This document shows, in pieces, positions 11,227 through 18,987 of a stretch of DNA of 64,000 nucleotides. Below the pieces are notes generated by a model that saw only the letters and a program-made list of their open reading frames with translations, had not been told where the DNA came from and ran no database searches. The DNA is from Phycicoccus sp. Soil802 (GTDB taxonomy: Bacteria > Actinomycetota > Actinomycetes > Actinomycetales > Dermatophilaceae), in assembly GCF_001429605.1 (NCBI RefSeq), contig NZ_LMSS01000005.1:416618-480617 (forward strand), read 5' to 3'. Each line of letters starts with the position of its first letter. The stretch's first letter is position 1. The position numbers were made by a program, and so were the translations under genes.

Positions 11227-11261
11227 GGCAACCGGAGGCAAAAGCAGGCAATCCGGGGCAA
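11227..11261. repeat. Four GGCAA direct repeats at exact 10-bp spacing
   Basis: GGCAA begins at 11227, 11237, 11247 and 11257, one helical turn apart, about 60-95 bp upstream of the secreted peptidase-like gene at 11324. This layout suits side-by-side binding of an OmpR- or SARP-type activator. No downstream consensus is assigned. Confidence 0.6.
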
Positions 11262-11323
11262 GCGGTGCCCGGAATCGCCGGGAGTTGGCCCTGCGCCGTT
11301 ACCATCTCGTATCCTCGGCGGCG

Positions 11324-12031
11324 ATGTCCTCCCCTCACTCCACCGGTTCCGGCCGCCACCGTGGCGCCAGCCCCCGACCCACGACCCTGCTGTCCCGGGC
11401 GTGGCGACGTCCGAGCCACCGCTCGGCCGTCAAGGGCCTGGGCCTGGCTGCGTCGGCCCTCGGGGTGGCCACCGCGTTCGCCGCCCCTGCGCCGGGTGCG
11501 TCCTTCGAGCTGACCGCTGCCGAGGTGAACCAGCAGCCCGTGGTCGCCCGCGCCGAGGCCCTGTCAGCCCCCGCCCGGGTCGCGGACTACGGCGTCATCG
11601 GGTTCACCGCGAAGGCCGCCGCCAAGCCGAAGGCCACGGCCACCGCGGCCGCCAAGAGCGCCCGGACGGACACCGGCATCTCCCGCAACACCTCTCGGGT
11701 CGGGCTGGGCAACGTCGGCGGGATGACCCCGAACGCGATCGCCGTGATCAACGCCGTGAAGGCGGAGTTCCCCGGCTCCGGACCGTTCGGTGGCTACCGC
11801 CCCGGCGACCCGCTCGACCACGGCACCGGCCACGCGGTCGACATCATGTGCAGCACGGCCGAGGGCAACGAGATCGCCAGCTTCCTGCAGGCGCACGCCG
11901 GCGAGCTCAACATCAAGTACCTGATATGGCGCCAGCGCATCTGGTACCCCGGCGGCAGCTGGCAGGGCATGGAGGACCGCGGCAGCGCCACGGCCAACCA
12001 CTACGACCACGTGCACGTCTCGGTCTTCTAA
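11324..12031 (+). CDS. Secreted protein with ARB-07466-like / VanY-like C-terminal domain
   Basis: 235 aa from ATG 11324 (MSSPHSTGSGRHRG). A basic region and hydrophobic segment (GLGLAASALGVATAFAAPAPG) form a signal peptide. An Ala/Lys-rich linker (KAAAKPKATATAAAKSA) follows, then a C-terminal domain from about residue 120. Its DHGTGHAVDIM and NHYDHVHVSVF motifs supply His and Asp ligands typical of zinc-dependent LAS/M15-type folds. Probably acts on peptidoglycan outside the cell; actual activity is not proved. Preceded by four phased repeats. Confidence 0.8.
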   Translation: MSSPHSTGSGRHRGASPRPTTLLSRAWRRPSHRSAVKGLGLAASALGVATAFAAPAPGASFELTAAEVNQQPVVARAEALSAPARVADYGVIGFTAKAAAKPKATATAAAKSARTDTGISRNTSRVGLGNVGGMTPNAIAVINAVKAEFPGSGPFGGYRPGDPLDHGTGHAVDIMCSTAEGNEIASFLQAHAGELNIKYLIWRQRIWYPGGSWQGMEDRGSATANHYDHVHVSVF

Positions 12032-12036
12032 CCCGT

Positions 12037-12080
12037 TTCGATGTAAACGCGCCGGTGATCACCGGCGGGTTTACCTCGAA
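12037..12080. repeat. Palindromic element copy A, between convergent genes
   Basis: 44-bp palindrome with 19 of 21 arm bases paired around AT, beginning TTCGATGTAAACGCGCCGG. It starts 6 nt after the peptidase-like stop and lies 20 nt before the ribokinase stop on the other strand, so it can act as a bidirectional terminator. The copy at 41354-41395 shares most positions, showing a repeat family. Confidence 0.8.
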
Positions 12081-12099
12081 CCGGTGGGGCGCGAGGTCG

Positions 12100-12933
12100 C
12101 TAGAGCTCGGGGTCGAGCTGCGCGCCTCGGTGCCGGACCGCATCGGCCCCGGCCTGGCTCGCTGCCCTGATCGCCGCGTGCCGGTCCGCTCCGCGTGCCA
12201 GCGCCGCAGCAAGGGCACCGCAGAACGCGTCGCCCGCCCCGGTGGTGTCGACCACGTCAGCCGCGTCGACCGGTATGCCGTCGTGCCGCTCGCCGTCCCA
12301 GCTGCACCCCGCGGCGCCGAAGGTCACCAGCAACGAAGTGGGCTGGGCGTCGCTGTCCGCGAGCTGGAGAGCCTCGTGCTCGTTGACCACCAGCGGGTCG
12401 GCGAGGGCCGCGACATCGTGCGGGAGGGCGGCATACGGGGCGGCGTTGAGGACCACCCGCGCTCCGGCGCCGTGGGCGAGCCGGGCTGCGGCCGCGACGG
12501 TGCGCACCGGCACCTCGAGCTGGAGGAGGAGCACGTCACCGGCGCCCAGACCCGCCAGCGCGTCGGTCAGACCCTCGGGAGCGACCTGGCCGTTGGCCCC
12601 GGGGATGACGACGATGGCGTTCTCCCCCTCGTCGTCCACCGTGATCCAGGCCTGCCCGGTCGGCGCGCTGCTGGTGCGCACGGCAGTGACGTCGACCCCT
12701 CGGGACCGGAGCCGCTCGACATAGGCTCGCCCACCCTCGTCGTCGCCGACCGCGGCCACCATGGCGACGTCCGCGCCCGCTGCGGCCGCAGCAACGGCCT
12801 GGTTGCCACCCTTGCCGCCGGCGAACCGCTCGAGCGCTCCGTCGGCCAGGATCGTCTCCCCCGGACCGGGGTGGCGCTCGACGGCGGCCACGAGGTCGAC
12901 GTTGAGCGAGCCCAGCACCACGACCCGGCCCAT
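12100..12933 (-). CDS. rbsK: Ribokinase
   Basis: PfkB-family sugar kinase, 277 aa, phosphorylates ribose to ribose-5-phosphate. The N-terminus MGRVVVLGSLNVDLV, sugar-binding GGKGGNQAVAAAAAG and catalytic DTTGAGDAFCGALAAAL are canonical, the Asp in GAGD being the base. The start codon overlaps the stop of the nucleoside hydrolase gene (TGATG), so the hydrolase product ribose is passed to the kinase made next on the same mRNA. Confidence 0.93.
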   Translation of the reverse strand: MGRVVVLGSLNVDLVAAVERHPGPGETILADGALERFAGGKGGNQAVAAAAAGADVAMVAAVGDDEGGRAYVERLRSRGVDVTAVRTSSAPTGQAWITVDDEGENAIVVIPGANGQVAPEGLTDALAGLGAGDVLLLQLEVPVRTVAAAARLAHGAGARVVLNAAPYAALPHDVAALADPLVVNEHEALQLADSDAQPTSLLVTFGAAGCSWDGERHDGIPVDAADVVDTTGAGDAFCGALAAALARGADRHAAIRAASQAGADAVRHRGAQLDPEL

Positions 12934-13913
12934 CAGCGCATCCCCCCGCCGACCGTGTCGAGCCAGAGGGTCGCGTAGCGCTGGGCGTCGACCTCGAGGC
13001 AGACGTCGATGGTCGACCGGGCCTGCCCGTGCGGGTCGTGGTGGAGTCCGGCCGACCAGTCGCGGCGGTCGACGATCGTGCGACCTCGCGACCAGGTGCC
13101 GGCCAGCTCGACCCGCACCGGCAGGCGTTCGCGGCGGACCCCGGCCGGCTCGAGCACTGCACAGACGGCGCCGGCGTCTCCGATCGTGGCGTCGACCGTC
13201 CCGAACCGCTCGCACTGGAACGCGATCAGCCGCCCGGCAAGGTCTGCGGCGTCGCGCCCCCCGGGGGCGGACAACATTCGTGCTGTCTCCTGACCAACCC
13301 GCGGGGCGTAGAAGACGTCCAAGCCATACATCGTCACCTGGATGTCGAGCTCGGCACTGGCGTCGAGCACCACGGCAGCCGCCTCGGGGTCGTGGAACAC
13401 GTTGAACTCCGCGGACGCCGTCGCGTTGCCGACCTCGGCCCCGCCGCCCATGAAGACGATCTCGCGAATTCCCTTGGCAGCACTGGGATACGTGCGCAGG
13501 AGTAGGGAGATGTTGGTGAGCGGTGCGAGTGGGATGAGGGTGATCCGGCGGTCGACGTCACCCTCGGCGGCCTCCAGGAGCATGTCGCGCAGGAGCTCCA
13601 CGGCGTGCCGCGGGTCGGGCTGCCGCTCCGACTTGGGCCAGTCGAGGTCGCCCATGCCGTCCTGCCCGTGGACGTGCCGGGCGTCGACGGGCTCCTCCAG
13701 CAGCGGGCGGTCGGCACCCCTCGCGACGGGCACGTCGGGCCGGTCGGCGGCGTCCAGGACGGTGAGGGTGTTGGCGACCACCGCGTCCACTGCGGCGTTG
13801 CCGCCCACACAGGTCACGGCGCGCAGGTCGAGGGCTGGGTGCAGCGCCGCGAGGAGCAGCGCACACGCGTCGTCGACGCCGGTGTCGACGTCGAGCACGA
13901 CGGGAATGGCCAT
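12933..13913 (-). CDS. Inosine/uridine-preferring nucleoside hydrolase
   Basis: Cleaves nucleosides to base and ribose. 326 aa from ATG 13913 (MAIPVVLDVDTGVDDACALL). The DVDTGVDDA calcium-binding Asp cluster at residues 8-16 is the family signature. EFNVFHDPEAA, about two thirds along, provides further ligands. The reading frame extends far upstream through the GH3 gene on the opposite strand and that part is not coding. Translationally coupled to rbsK, a nucleoside salvage pair. Confidence 0.93.
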   Translation of the reverse strand: MAIPVVLDVDTGVDDACALLLAALHPALDLRAVTCVGGNAAVDAVVANTLTVLDAADRPDVPVARGADRPLLEEPVDARHVHGQDGMGDLDWPKSERQPDPRHAVELLRDMLLEAAEGDVDRRITLIPLAPLTNISLLLRTYPSAAKGIREIVFMGGGAEVGNATASAEFNVFHDPEAAAVVLDASAELDIQVTMYGLDVFYAPRVGQETARMLSAPGGRDAADLAGRLIAFQCERFGTVDATIGDAGAVCAVLEPAGVRRERLPVRVELAGTWSRGRTIVDRRDWSAGLHHDPHGQARSTIDVCLEVDAQRYATLWLDTVGGGMR

Positions 13914-13991
13914 GCCGCGATCCTGCCAGAGGGAGCCGCGCGCGCCCGGCGCGGTTTCGTCGCAGCTGGGCCAGCGGGATAGGTTCGGGCG

Positions 13992-15233
13992 GTGACTGAG
14001 CACCCGGCCCGCCACGCCCGCGTCCTCCTGACCGGACTGGCAGTGCTGGCCCTGACCATGACGGCCGCCTGCGACTCGGGCACCCCGGGGGCTTCCTCCA
14101 CGAGCACCTCGTCCGGCAGCTCGTCCTCGTCCTCCTCCTCCTCGTCGAGCCCGAGCTCGTCGACCTCCGGCTCGACGACGACCACCGCTGCGCCCACGTG
14201 CGGCGAGCAGCTGGCCAGTGCGATGACCCCGGCCCAGCGCGCCGGACAGCTCCTGATGGTCGGGCTCCAGCCCACCGGCAGCTCGCGCACCCTCGCCGCC
14301 CAGGTGAAGAAGCAGGACCTCGGTGGCGTCATCTACCTCGGCGGGTGGTCCAACGGCGCGACCTCCATGGCGACCATCTCGGCCCGCCTCCAGGGCGCCG
14401 CCCCCGACGGACTGCTCATCGCTGCCGACCAGGAGGGTGGCCAGGTGCAGCAGCTGCGAGGCGCGGGGTTCACCCGGATGCCCTCCGCGCGCACCCAGGC
14501 CGAGTCCGGCGTCGCCACCGAGGAGAAGAACGTCGAGACGTGGTCGCGCGAACTGAAGAAGGCCGGCGTCAACATCAACCTCGCCCCGGTCAGCGACACC
14601 GTGCCCACCTCGCTCGGGGCGGCGAACCAGCCGATCGGCCGCTACCGCCGCGACTTCGCCCCCGGCTCGCCCAAGACCAATGCTGCGTATGCCGCGGCGT
14701 TCGTCCGCGGGACCCTGGCCGCCGGCATCGCCCCGACCGTGAAGCACTTCCCCGGCCTGGGCCGGATCACCGGCAACACCGACGTCAGCAGCACTGGGAT
14801 CACCGACCGGACGGCTGACGCCGACGACCCCTACCTCGCGCCGTTCGCCGCCGGGATCGCGGCGGGCGCACCTCTCGTGATGGTCTCCTCGGCCTACTAC
14901 CCGAAGCTCGACGCGGACCACCAGGCGATGTTCTCCAAGGCCATCGTCACCGGGCTGCTGCGCGACACCATGGGCTTCAAGGGCGTGGTCATCACCGACG
15001 ACGTGGGCGCGGCCAGGGCGGTCTCGGCGGTCCCGGTCGGTCAGCGGGCGACCCGGTTCATCGCGGCCGGCGGCGACATCGTGCTGACTGCTCGGTCGTC
15101 GCAGGCGTCGGTCATGCTCAAGGCGATCGCGGCGAAGCGGGCTGCCAGCCCGGCGTTCGCCGACCAGGTGGACGCGGCAGCCGCACGGGTGCTCGACCTC
15201 AAGGCCGACCTCGGCCTCGTGAAGTGCAGCTGA
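13992..15233 (+). CDS. Glycoside hydrolase family 3 lipoprotein (beta-N-acetylhexosaminidase-like)
   Basis: 413 aa from the GTG at 13992. It has a signal peptide with lipobox LTMTAAC and then a long Ser/Thr-rich linker (about 34-65). The GH3 barrel starts near residue 75. QLLMVGLQ, ADQEGGQVQQL, KHFPGLGRITGNTDVS and the nucleophile loop VVITDDVGAA match NagZ-type hexosaminidases, the second Asp region being the nucleophile. Exported and lipid-anchored, it probably trims peptidoglycan or GlcNAc-containing glycans. Divergent from the nucleoside hydrolase with 78 bp between. Confidence 0.9.
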   Translation: MTEHPARHARVLLTGLAVLALTMTAACDSGTPGASSTSTSSGSSSSSSSSSSSPSSSTSGSTTTTAAPTCGEQLASAMTPAQRAGQLLMVGLQPTGSSRTLAAQVKKQDLGGVIYLGGWSNGATSMATISARLQGAAPDGLLIAADQEGGQVQQLRGAGFTRMPSARTQAESGVATEEKNVETWSRELKKAGVNINLAPVSDTVPTSLGAANQPIGRYRRDFAPGSPKTNAAYAAAFVRGTLAAGIAPTVKHFPGLGRITGNTDVSSTGITDRTADADDPYLAPFAAGIAAGAPLVMVSSAYYPKLDADHQAMFSKAIVTGLLRDTMGFKGVVITDDVGAARAVSAVPVGQRATRFIAAGGDIVLTARSSQASVMLKAIAAKRAASPAFADQVDAAAARVLDLKADLGLVKCS

Positions 15234-15273
15234 CCCGGACCAGCCGTACCAGCTGAGAGCGGAAGGCTCGACG

Positions 15274-15708
15274 TCATCCCTGCGCGGCAGTGAGGTCCAT
15301 AGTCCAGCACACGGCGTCGCCCTCGACGGCCACCACTGCGTCGTCGCGGATCACGCGGACGTCCAGCCTGGTGATCGGCTTGTCGTGCCGCACAGCCGTG
15401 ACGGTGACCTCGCCGGTGATGGTGTCTCCGGGGCGGACCGGCGCGAGGAACCGAAGGTTCGTCTGCATGAAGACCGTGCCAGGCCCCGGCAGCCGTTCGG
15501 CGACGACGGCGTTGAGGATCGCGCTCGTCACGCCCCCTTGGACGACGATGCCGCCGAAGGGAGTGCGCCGCGCGGCTTCCTCGTCGTAGTGGAGTGGGTT
15601 GCGATCGCCACTCAGGCTGGTGAACAGCGCGATGTCTTCCTTGGTGATGGTCCGGGACAGCGAAGCCTTTTCGCCCACCTGGGGCGCCCGGTTCGACCAC
15701 GTGCTCAT
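15274..15708 (-). CDS. MaoC-family (R)-specific enoyl-CoA hydratase
   Basis: 144 aa hot-dog fold protein from ATG 15708 (MSTWSNRAPQVG). The hydratase-2 motif is intact: SLSGDRNPLHYDEEAARRTP with the Asp and His pair, followed by GGIVVQGGV. Likely hydrates enoyl-CoA thioesters. Longer upstream frames enter the intergenic region and are not supported. Divergent from the SARP-hydrolase regulator at 15909, a possible target of it. Confidence 0.88.
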   Translation of the reverse strand: MSTWSNRAPQVGEKASLSRTITKEDIALFTSLSGDRNPLHYDEEAARRTPFGGIVVQGGVTSAILNAVVAERLPGPGTVFMQTNLRFLAPVRPGDTITGEVTVTAVRHDKPITRLDVRVIRDDAVVAVEGDAVCWTMDLTAAQG

Positions 15709-15908
15709 GACTACCTCGTACTCCGTCGGCGGAACTGGTGTGCTCCAGTCGTTCTCGATGAGATGCACGGTAGGGAGCCGACCTTTCGCAACCCTTCCGC
15801 GCAGGCCGCCCGCGTTCGCGGAAGGTCTGTGGAAGGGACGTCGATACCTTGGTGAGGACCACCCGCACCACTCGACGGGTCCGAGCACCGGGCAGGAAGA
15901 TCGAACGC

Positions 15909-17522
15909 ATGGCCAGCACCGAACACCGGGTCGTGGTCCACGTCCAGCTCCTGGGTGACGTCGTGGTCCGCGTCGGGGAGCGAGCGGTCATCGCTGGCGC
16001 GCGGGGTCGTCGAGACCCGATCCGCCTCGCCGAGTACCTCGCGCTGGCGCCCGGGCGACGCGCCCACCGCGAGGTGGTGGTGGAGGCCCTGTGGCCGGAC
16101 GCCTCGCTCGACTCGGTCGGCAACCGGCTGCACACGGCGGCTCACTACCTCAGGCGCGCGATCGGCATACCGGAGAGCGTCACGTTCACCGCCGGCACCG
16201 TGTCGCTGTTCCCCGGGGACCTGGTGGACGTCGAGGTCGACGCAGTCGTCTTCGAGCGGCTGGCCCGGACCGCTCTGGACCCGCAGTCCTCGCCCGAGGA
16301 GCGGGCCTCCTGCGCGGAGCGCGCCCTCGACCTGTATCAAGGCGACCTCCTGCCGCACGAGCTCTACGAGGACTGGGCCTTCCACCACCGGCAGCGCCTC
16401 CAGCTGCGGCATCACGAGCTGCTCCGGAGCAGCGGCCGGTTCGCAGAGCTCGTGGCCCTCGACCCGGTCGACGAGGAGGCGCGAGTGGCGCTGATGCGCG
16501 AGCTGCTGGACGCCGGAGACCGTGCCGGGGTGCTGCGCCACTTCACCGCGCTGACCGACGCGCTGGAGCGTGAGCTGGGGATCGGACCCAGCGCCGAAGC
16601 CAGCGCCGTGCGGGACCTTGCCCTGACGCCGATCGTGCGGCCGGCGGCGCCGGTCGCGTCTCCGCGGGCTGCCACTCTCGCCGACCAACGGGTGAGCTTC
16701 TGCCACACACCAGACGACGTGCGGCTCGCCTACGCGGTCAGTGGATCTGGCCCGCCCTTGGTGAAGGCGTCGAACTGGCTGACCCACCTCGACCACGACT
16801 GGGAGAGCCCCATCTGGCAACCGTGGTGGAGCGCGCTCTCGCAGCGACACACCCTCGTGCGTTACGACGAGCGCGGTTGTGGTCTCTCGGACTGGGAGGT
16901 GGACGACGACTCCTTCACGCTGGAGGCGTGGGTGCGTGATCTCGAGACCGTCGTCGACGCGATGGCACTGGAGCGCTTCCCGCTCCTCGGCATCTCCCAG
17001 GGCGGACCGATAGCCATCACGTATGCCGCGCGCCACCCCGAGCGCGTATCTCACGTCATCGTCTACGGCACCTGTGCCCGGGCCACGTGGGCCCGCGCGG
17101 ACGACAGCCTGCGACGCGAGCTGGTGGCGTTGGGGGAGCTGATCAAGACGTCCTGGGGCGGCGACCAACCGGGCTTCCGACAGGTCTACGACGCGCGGTT
17201 CCTGCCCGACGGTCCGCTGGAGAGCTGGCGTGCCTTCGACGAGCTGCAGCGACGCTCAGCCTCAGCTCGCAACGCCTATCGCTTGTGGCGCGCGTTCGGA
17301 GACCTCGACTGCACCGAGGCCGCCCGCACCCTCGACGTGCCGACCCTGATCATGCACTCGTCGGACGACCTGGTCTGGTCCTTCGCCGAGGCAGAGGAGC
17401 TGCACTCCATGGTCCGCGGGAGCCGGCTGGTCAGGCTAGACAGCAAGAACCACATCCTGCAGGGCGCAGAGCCCGCGTTCGGGGTGTTCGTCGACGAGGT
17501 CCACTCCTTCCTGGCCAGCTGA
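15909..17522 (+). CDS. SARP-type regulator fused to an alpha/beta hydrolase
   Basis: 537 aa from ATG 15909. Residues about 5-95 form the OmpR-like winged helix of SARPs (LLGDVVVRVGERAV, then REVVVEALWPDASLDSVGNR). Residues about 100-245 are the BTAD helical repeats (DVEVDAVVFERL, ERALDLYQGDLLP, ERELGIGPSAE). Residues about 260-537 are an alpha/beta hydrolase: YDERGCGLSDWE, the nucleophile elbow LLGISQGGPIA (Ser363), HSSDDLVW and a C-terminal KNHIL His. All catalytic residues appear present. The hydrolase domain may sense or process a small ligand to control DNA binding. Divergent from maoC. Confidence 0.87.
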   Translation: MASTEHRVVVHVQLLGDVVVRVGERAVIAGARGRRDPIRLAEYLALAPGRRAHREVVVEALWPDASLDSVGNRLHTAAHYLRRAIGIPESVTFTAGTVSLFPGDLVDVEVDAVVFERLARTALDPQSSPEERASCAERALDLYQGDLLPHELYEDWAFHHRQRLQLRHHELLRSSGRFAELVALDPVDEEARVALMRELLDAGDRAGVLRHFTALTDALERELGIGPSAEASAVRDLALTPIVRPAAPVASPRAATLADQRVSFCHTPDDVRLAYAVSGSGPPLVKASNWLTHLDHDWESPIWQPWWSALSQRHTLVRYDERGCGLSDWEVDDDSFTLEAWVRDLETVVDAMALERFPLLGISQGGPIAITYAARHPERVSHVIVYGTCARATWARADDSLRRELVALGELIKTSWGGDQPGFRQVYDARFLPDGPLESWRAFDELQRRSASARNAYRLWRAFGDLDCTEAARTLDVPTLIMHSSDDLVWSFAEAEELHSMVRGSRLVRLDSKNHILQGAEPAFGVFVDEVHSFLAS

Positions 17523-17586
17523 CCGGACCGCACCGAGTCGATGGAGGAGACCGTGTCGATGGAGGAGTATGGGGTAGACACGCCGC

Positions 17587-17709
17587 ATGCGTATTGGAAG
17601 CGTGGACGTCCGGCCCCTCGGGGGCACAGCAGGCTGCCTCACGATGATCCTCGTGTCAGTGCTTCTCTCGGTCGTGCTGACAGTCGGGCTCAACCTGCTC
17701 TTGCGCTGA
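17587..17709 (+). CDS. Small single-span membrane protein (40 aa)
   Basis: MRIGSVDVRPLGGTAGCLTM, then a 20-residue hydrophobic helix (ILVSVLLSVVLTVGLNLLLR), stop at 17707-17709. The Gly-Gly-Thr-Ala-Gly-Cys turn and one helix resemble a short protein I recall from other actinobacteria, always unannotated. A TAGACA box 6 nt before the ATG suggests a leaderless transcript. Codon use fits the genome. Function unknown. It lies 64 bp after the SARP-hydrolase gene. Confidence 0.7.
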   Translation: MRIGSVDVRPLGGTAGCLTMILVSVLLSVVLTVGLNLLLR

Positions 17710-17798
17710 GCTACGCGCGTGAGGACCTGCCCAACCGTGGCCCAAGGTCGACGGGGTCGAGACGATTCCCGTTCCCCGTCCGGTGGGACGCGCGTGCC

Positions 17799-18323
17799 TC
17801 AGGACGGCAGCCACTGCTGAGCGCGGGCCACGCGAAGCTGGTCTCGTCCGTTGCCGAGGGCGCCCTTCTCCTTGCGGAAGCCGCCGCCGGCCCAGGCGGA
17901 GTCGTCCACTGGTGGCGGTTCGGCACCGTCCCAGGCCGCGTACCCGCCCAACAACCCGAAGGAGGCCTCCGCCAGCAGCACGTGGTCAGCCAAGGCGCGC
18001 AACGCCTCGGGCGGACATGCGGCCAGGAACTGCCCGGGGTACTTCTTCTCGGCGAAGACGACGAGGTGCGCCAGGCGGAAGGTGTCGTCGACAGTCAGGT
18101 GTGCGCCCGACGCCATGCCGGTCCGGACTGCGTCGAGCACGGCCGAGCGGTGTGGCGCCGTGAGCTCCAGCATCGCCTCTCGGTGCGCGTTCTCGAGGGC
18201 GTCGGCGGGGGCGGAGCGCAACAGGTAGCGGTACTGGCGCACGAACGGGTCCGAGTCGTCCGGAGCCGTCGCGACGGCCGGACTCTCTGGGACCCCGTGA
18301 CCCCGGCCGAGTGCTCGGCGCAT
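17799..18323 (-). CDS. Conserved hypothetical protein
   Basis: 174 aa, starting MRRALGRGHGVPES. Mostly helical soluble sequence: DPFVRQYRYLLRSAP, then LTAPHRSAVLDAVRTGM, then VVFAEKKYPGQFLAACPPEALRALADHVLLAEASFG, ending GGGFRKEKGALGN. No signal peptide or membrane segment and no motif I recognise. Codon positions are GC3-rich, so it is likely real. It stands alone, 127 bp downstream of the sigma-factor gene on the same strand. Confidence 0.65.
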   Translation of the reverse strand: MRRALGRGHGVPESPAVATAPDDSDPFVRQYRYLLRSAPADALENAHREAMLELTAPHRSAVLDAVRTGMASGAHLTVDDTFRLAHLVVFAEKKYPGQFLAACPPEALRALADHVLLAEASFGLLGGYAAWDGAEPPPVDDSAWAGGGFRKEKGALGNGRDQLRVARAQQWLPS

Positions 18324-18450
18324 GGTGCAAGGCTAGGCTCGCGGCCCGGCGACACGCCAGAGTCGACGAAGCTGCGGCTTCGAGGCTCTGAACCCTGGGG
18401 CTCCGTGCCCCGCCGGTCACGCGTTGCCATCGGTGGGGTGCAGCAACAAG

Positions 18451-18987
18451 TTACGGAGTAGCCGAGGCCGGCGGACGACTGGCCGTGGACGTTGACGGTG
18501 TCACCGCAGCCTCCTGCTGGCCCGATGGCTGGTTGCGCAGGCGCGCGAGCGCCTCGCGGGTGTGTGACTTGACGGTTCCGACGGAGATGTCGAGAGCCAC
18601 CGCCGTCTGGGCCTCGGTCAGGTCGTCGAAGTAGCGCAGCACCAGCACCGCTCGTTGGCGCGGCGACAGCCTTCGGAGGTCCTCGAGGAGTGCGATGCGG
18701 TCTAGGTTCTCGGCACTGGCGTGGGACGACGCTTCGGGCATCACCTCGGTGGGGACCTCGCGCCAGCGACGACCGCGCCAGCGGTTCACGGACTCGCGCG
18801 CGAGCACCTGCCGGACGTAACCCTCCGGCCGGTCCTCGATCCGTTGCCACTTCGGCACCACCTTGATCAGGGCTGACTGCACGAGGTCCTCCGCATCGTG
18901 ATGGTTCCCCGTCAGCAGGTACGCGGTCCGCAGCAGCGCTCCTCGGCGAGCGACCACGAACTCCTCGAAGCTGGCGTAGCCGGTCAT
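18451..18987 (-). CDS. SigE-family ECF RNA polymerase sigma factor
   Basis: 178 aa, MTGYASFEEFVVARRGALLR. Region 2 (about 8-75: LLRTAYLLTGNHHDAEDLVQ) and region 4 (about 105-160: LSPRQRAVLVLRYFDDLTEA, then GTVKSHTREALARLR) are intact. The C-terminus has a Ser/Thr/Pro tail. The start codon overlaps the stop of the upstream membrane-protein gene (ATGA), so the two are translationally coupled and the partner is a candidate anti-sigma or sensor. Targets unknown; the repeats at 22925 are worth testing. Confidence 0.93.
   Translation of the reverse strand: MTGYASFEEFVVARRGALLRTAYLLTGNHHDAEDLVQSALIKVVPKWQRIEDRPEGYVRQVLARESVNRWRGRRWREVPTEVMPEASSHASAENLDRIALLEDLRRLSPRQRAVLVLRYFDDLTEAQTAVALDISVGTVKSHTREALARLRNQPSGQQEAAVTPSTSTASRPPASATP

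Noticed and set aside
12933-14921. 662-aa frame joining the nucleoside hydrolase to upstream sequence
   Set aside because: Only the part from 13913 has family similarity; the rest is antisense to the GH3 lipoprotein gene.
17537-17567. Tandem GTCGATGGAGGAG repeat (17537 and 17555) as a regulatory array
   Set aside because: Only two copies 18 bp apart in a short gap; too little to separate from chance or local duplication.
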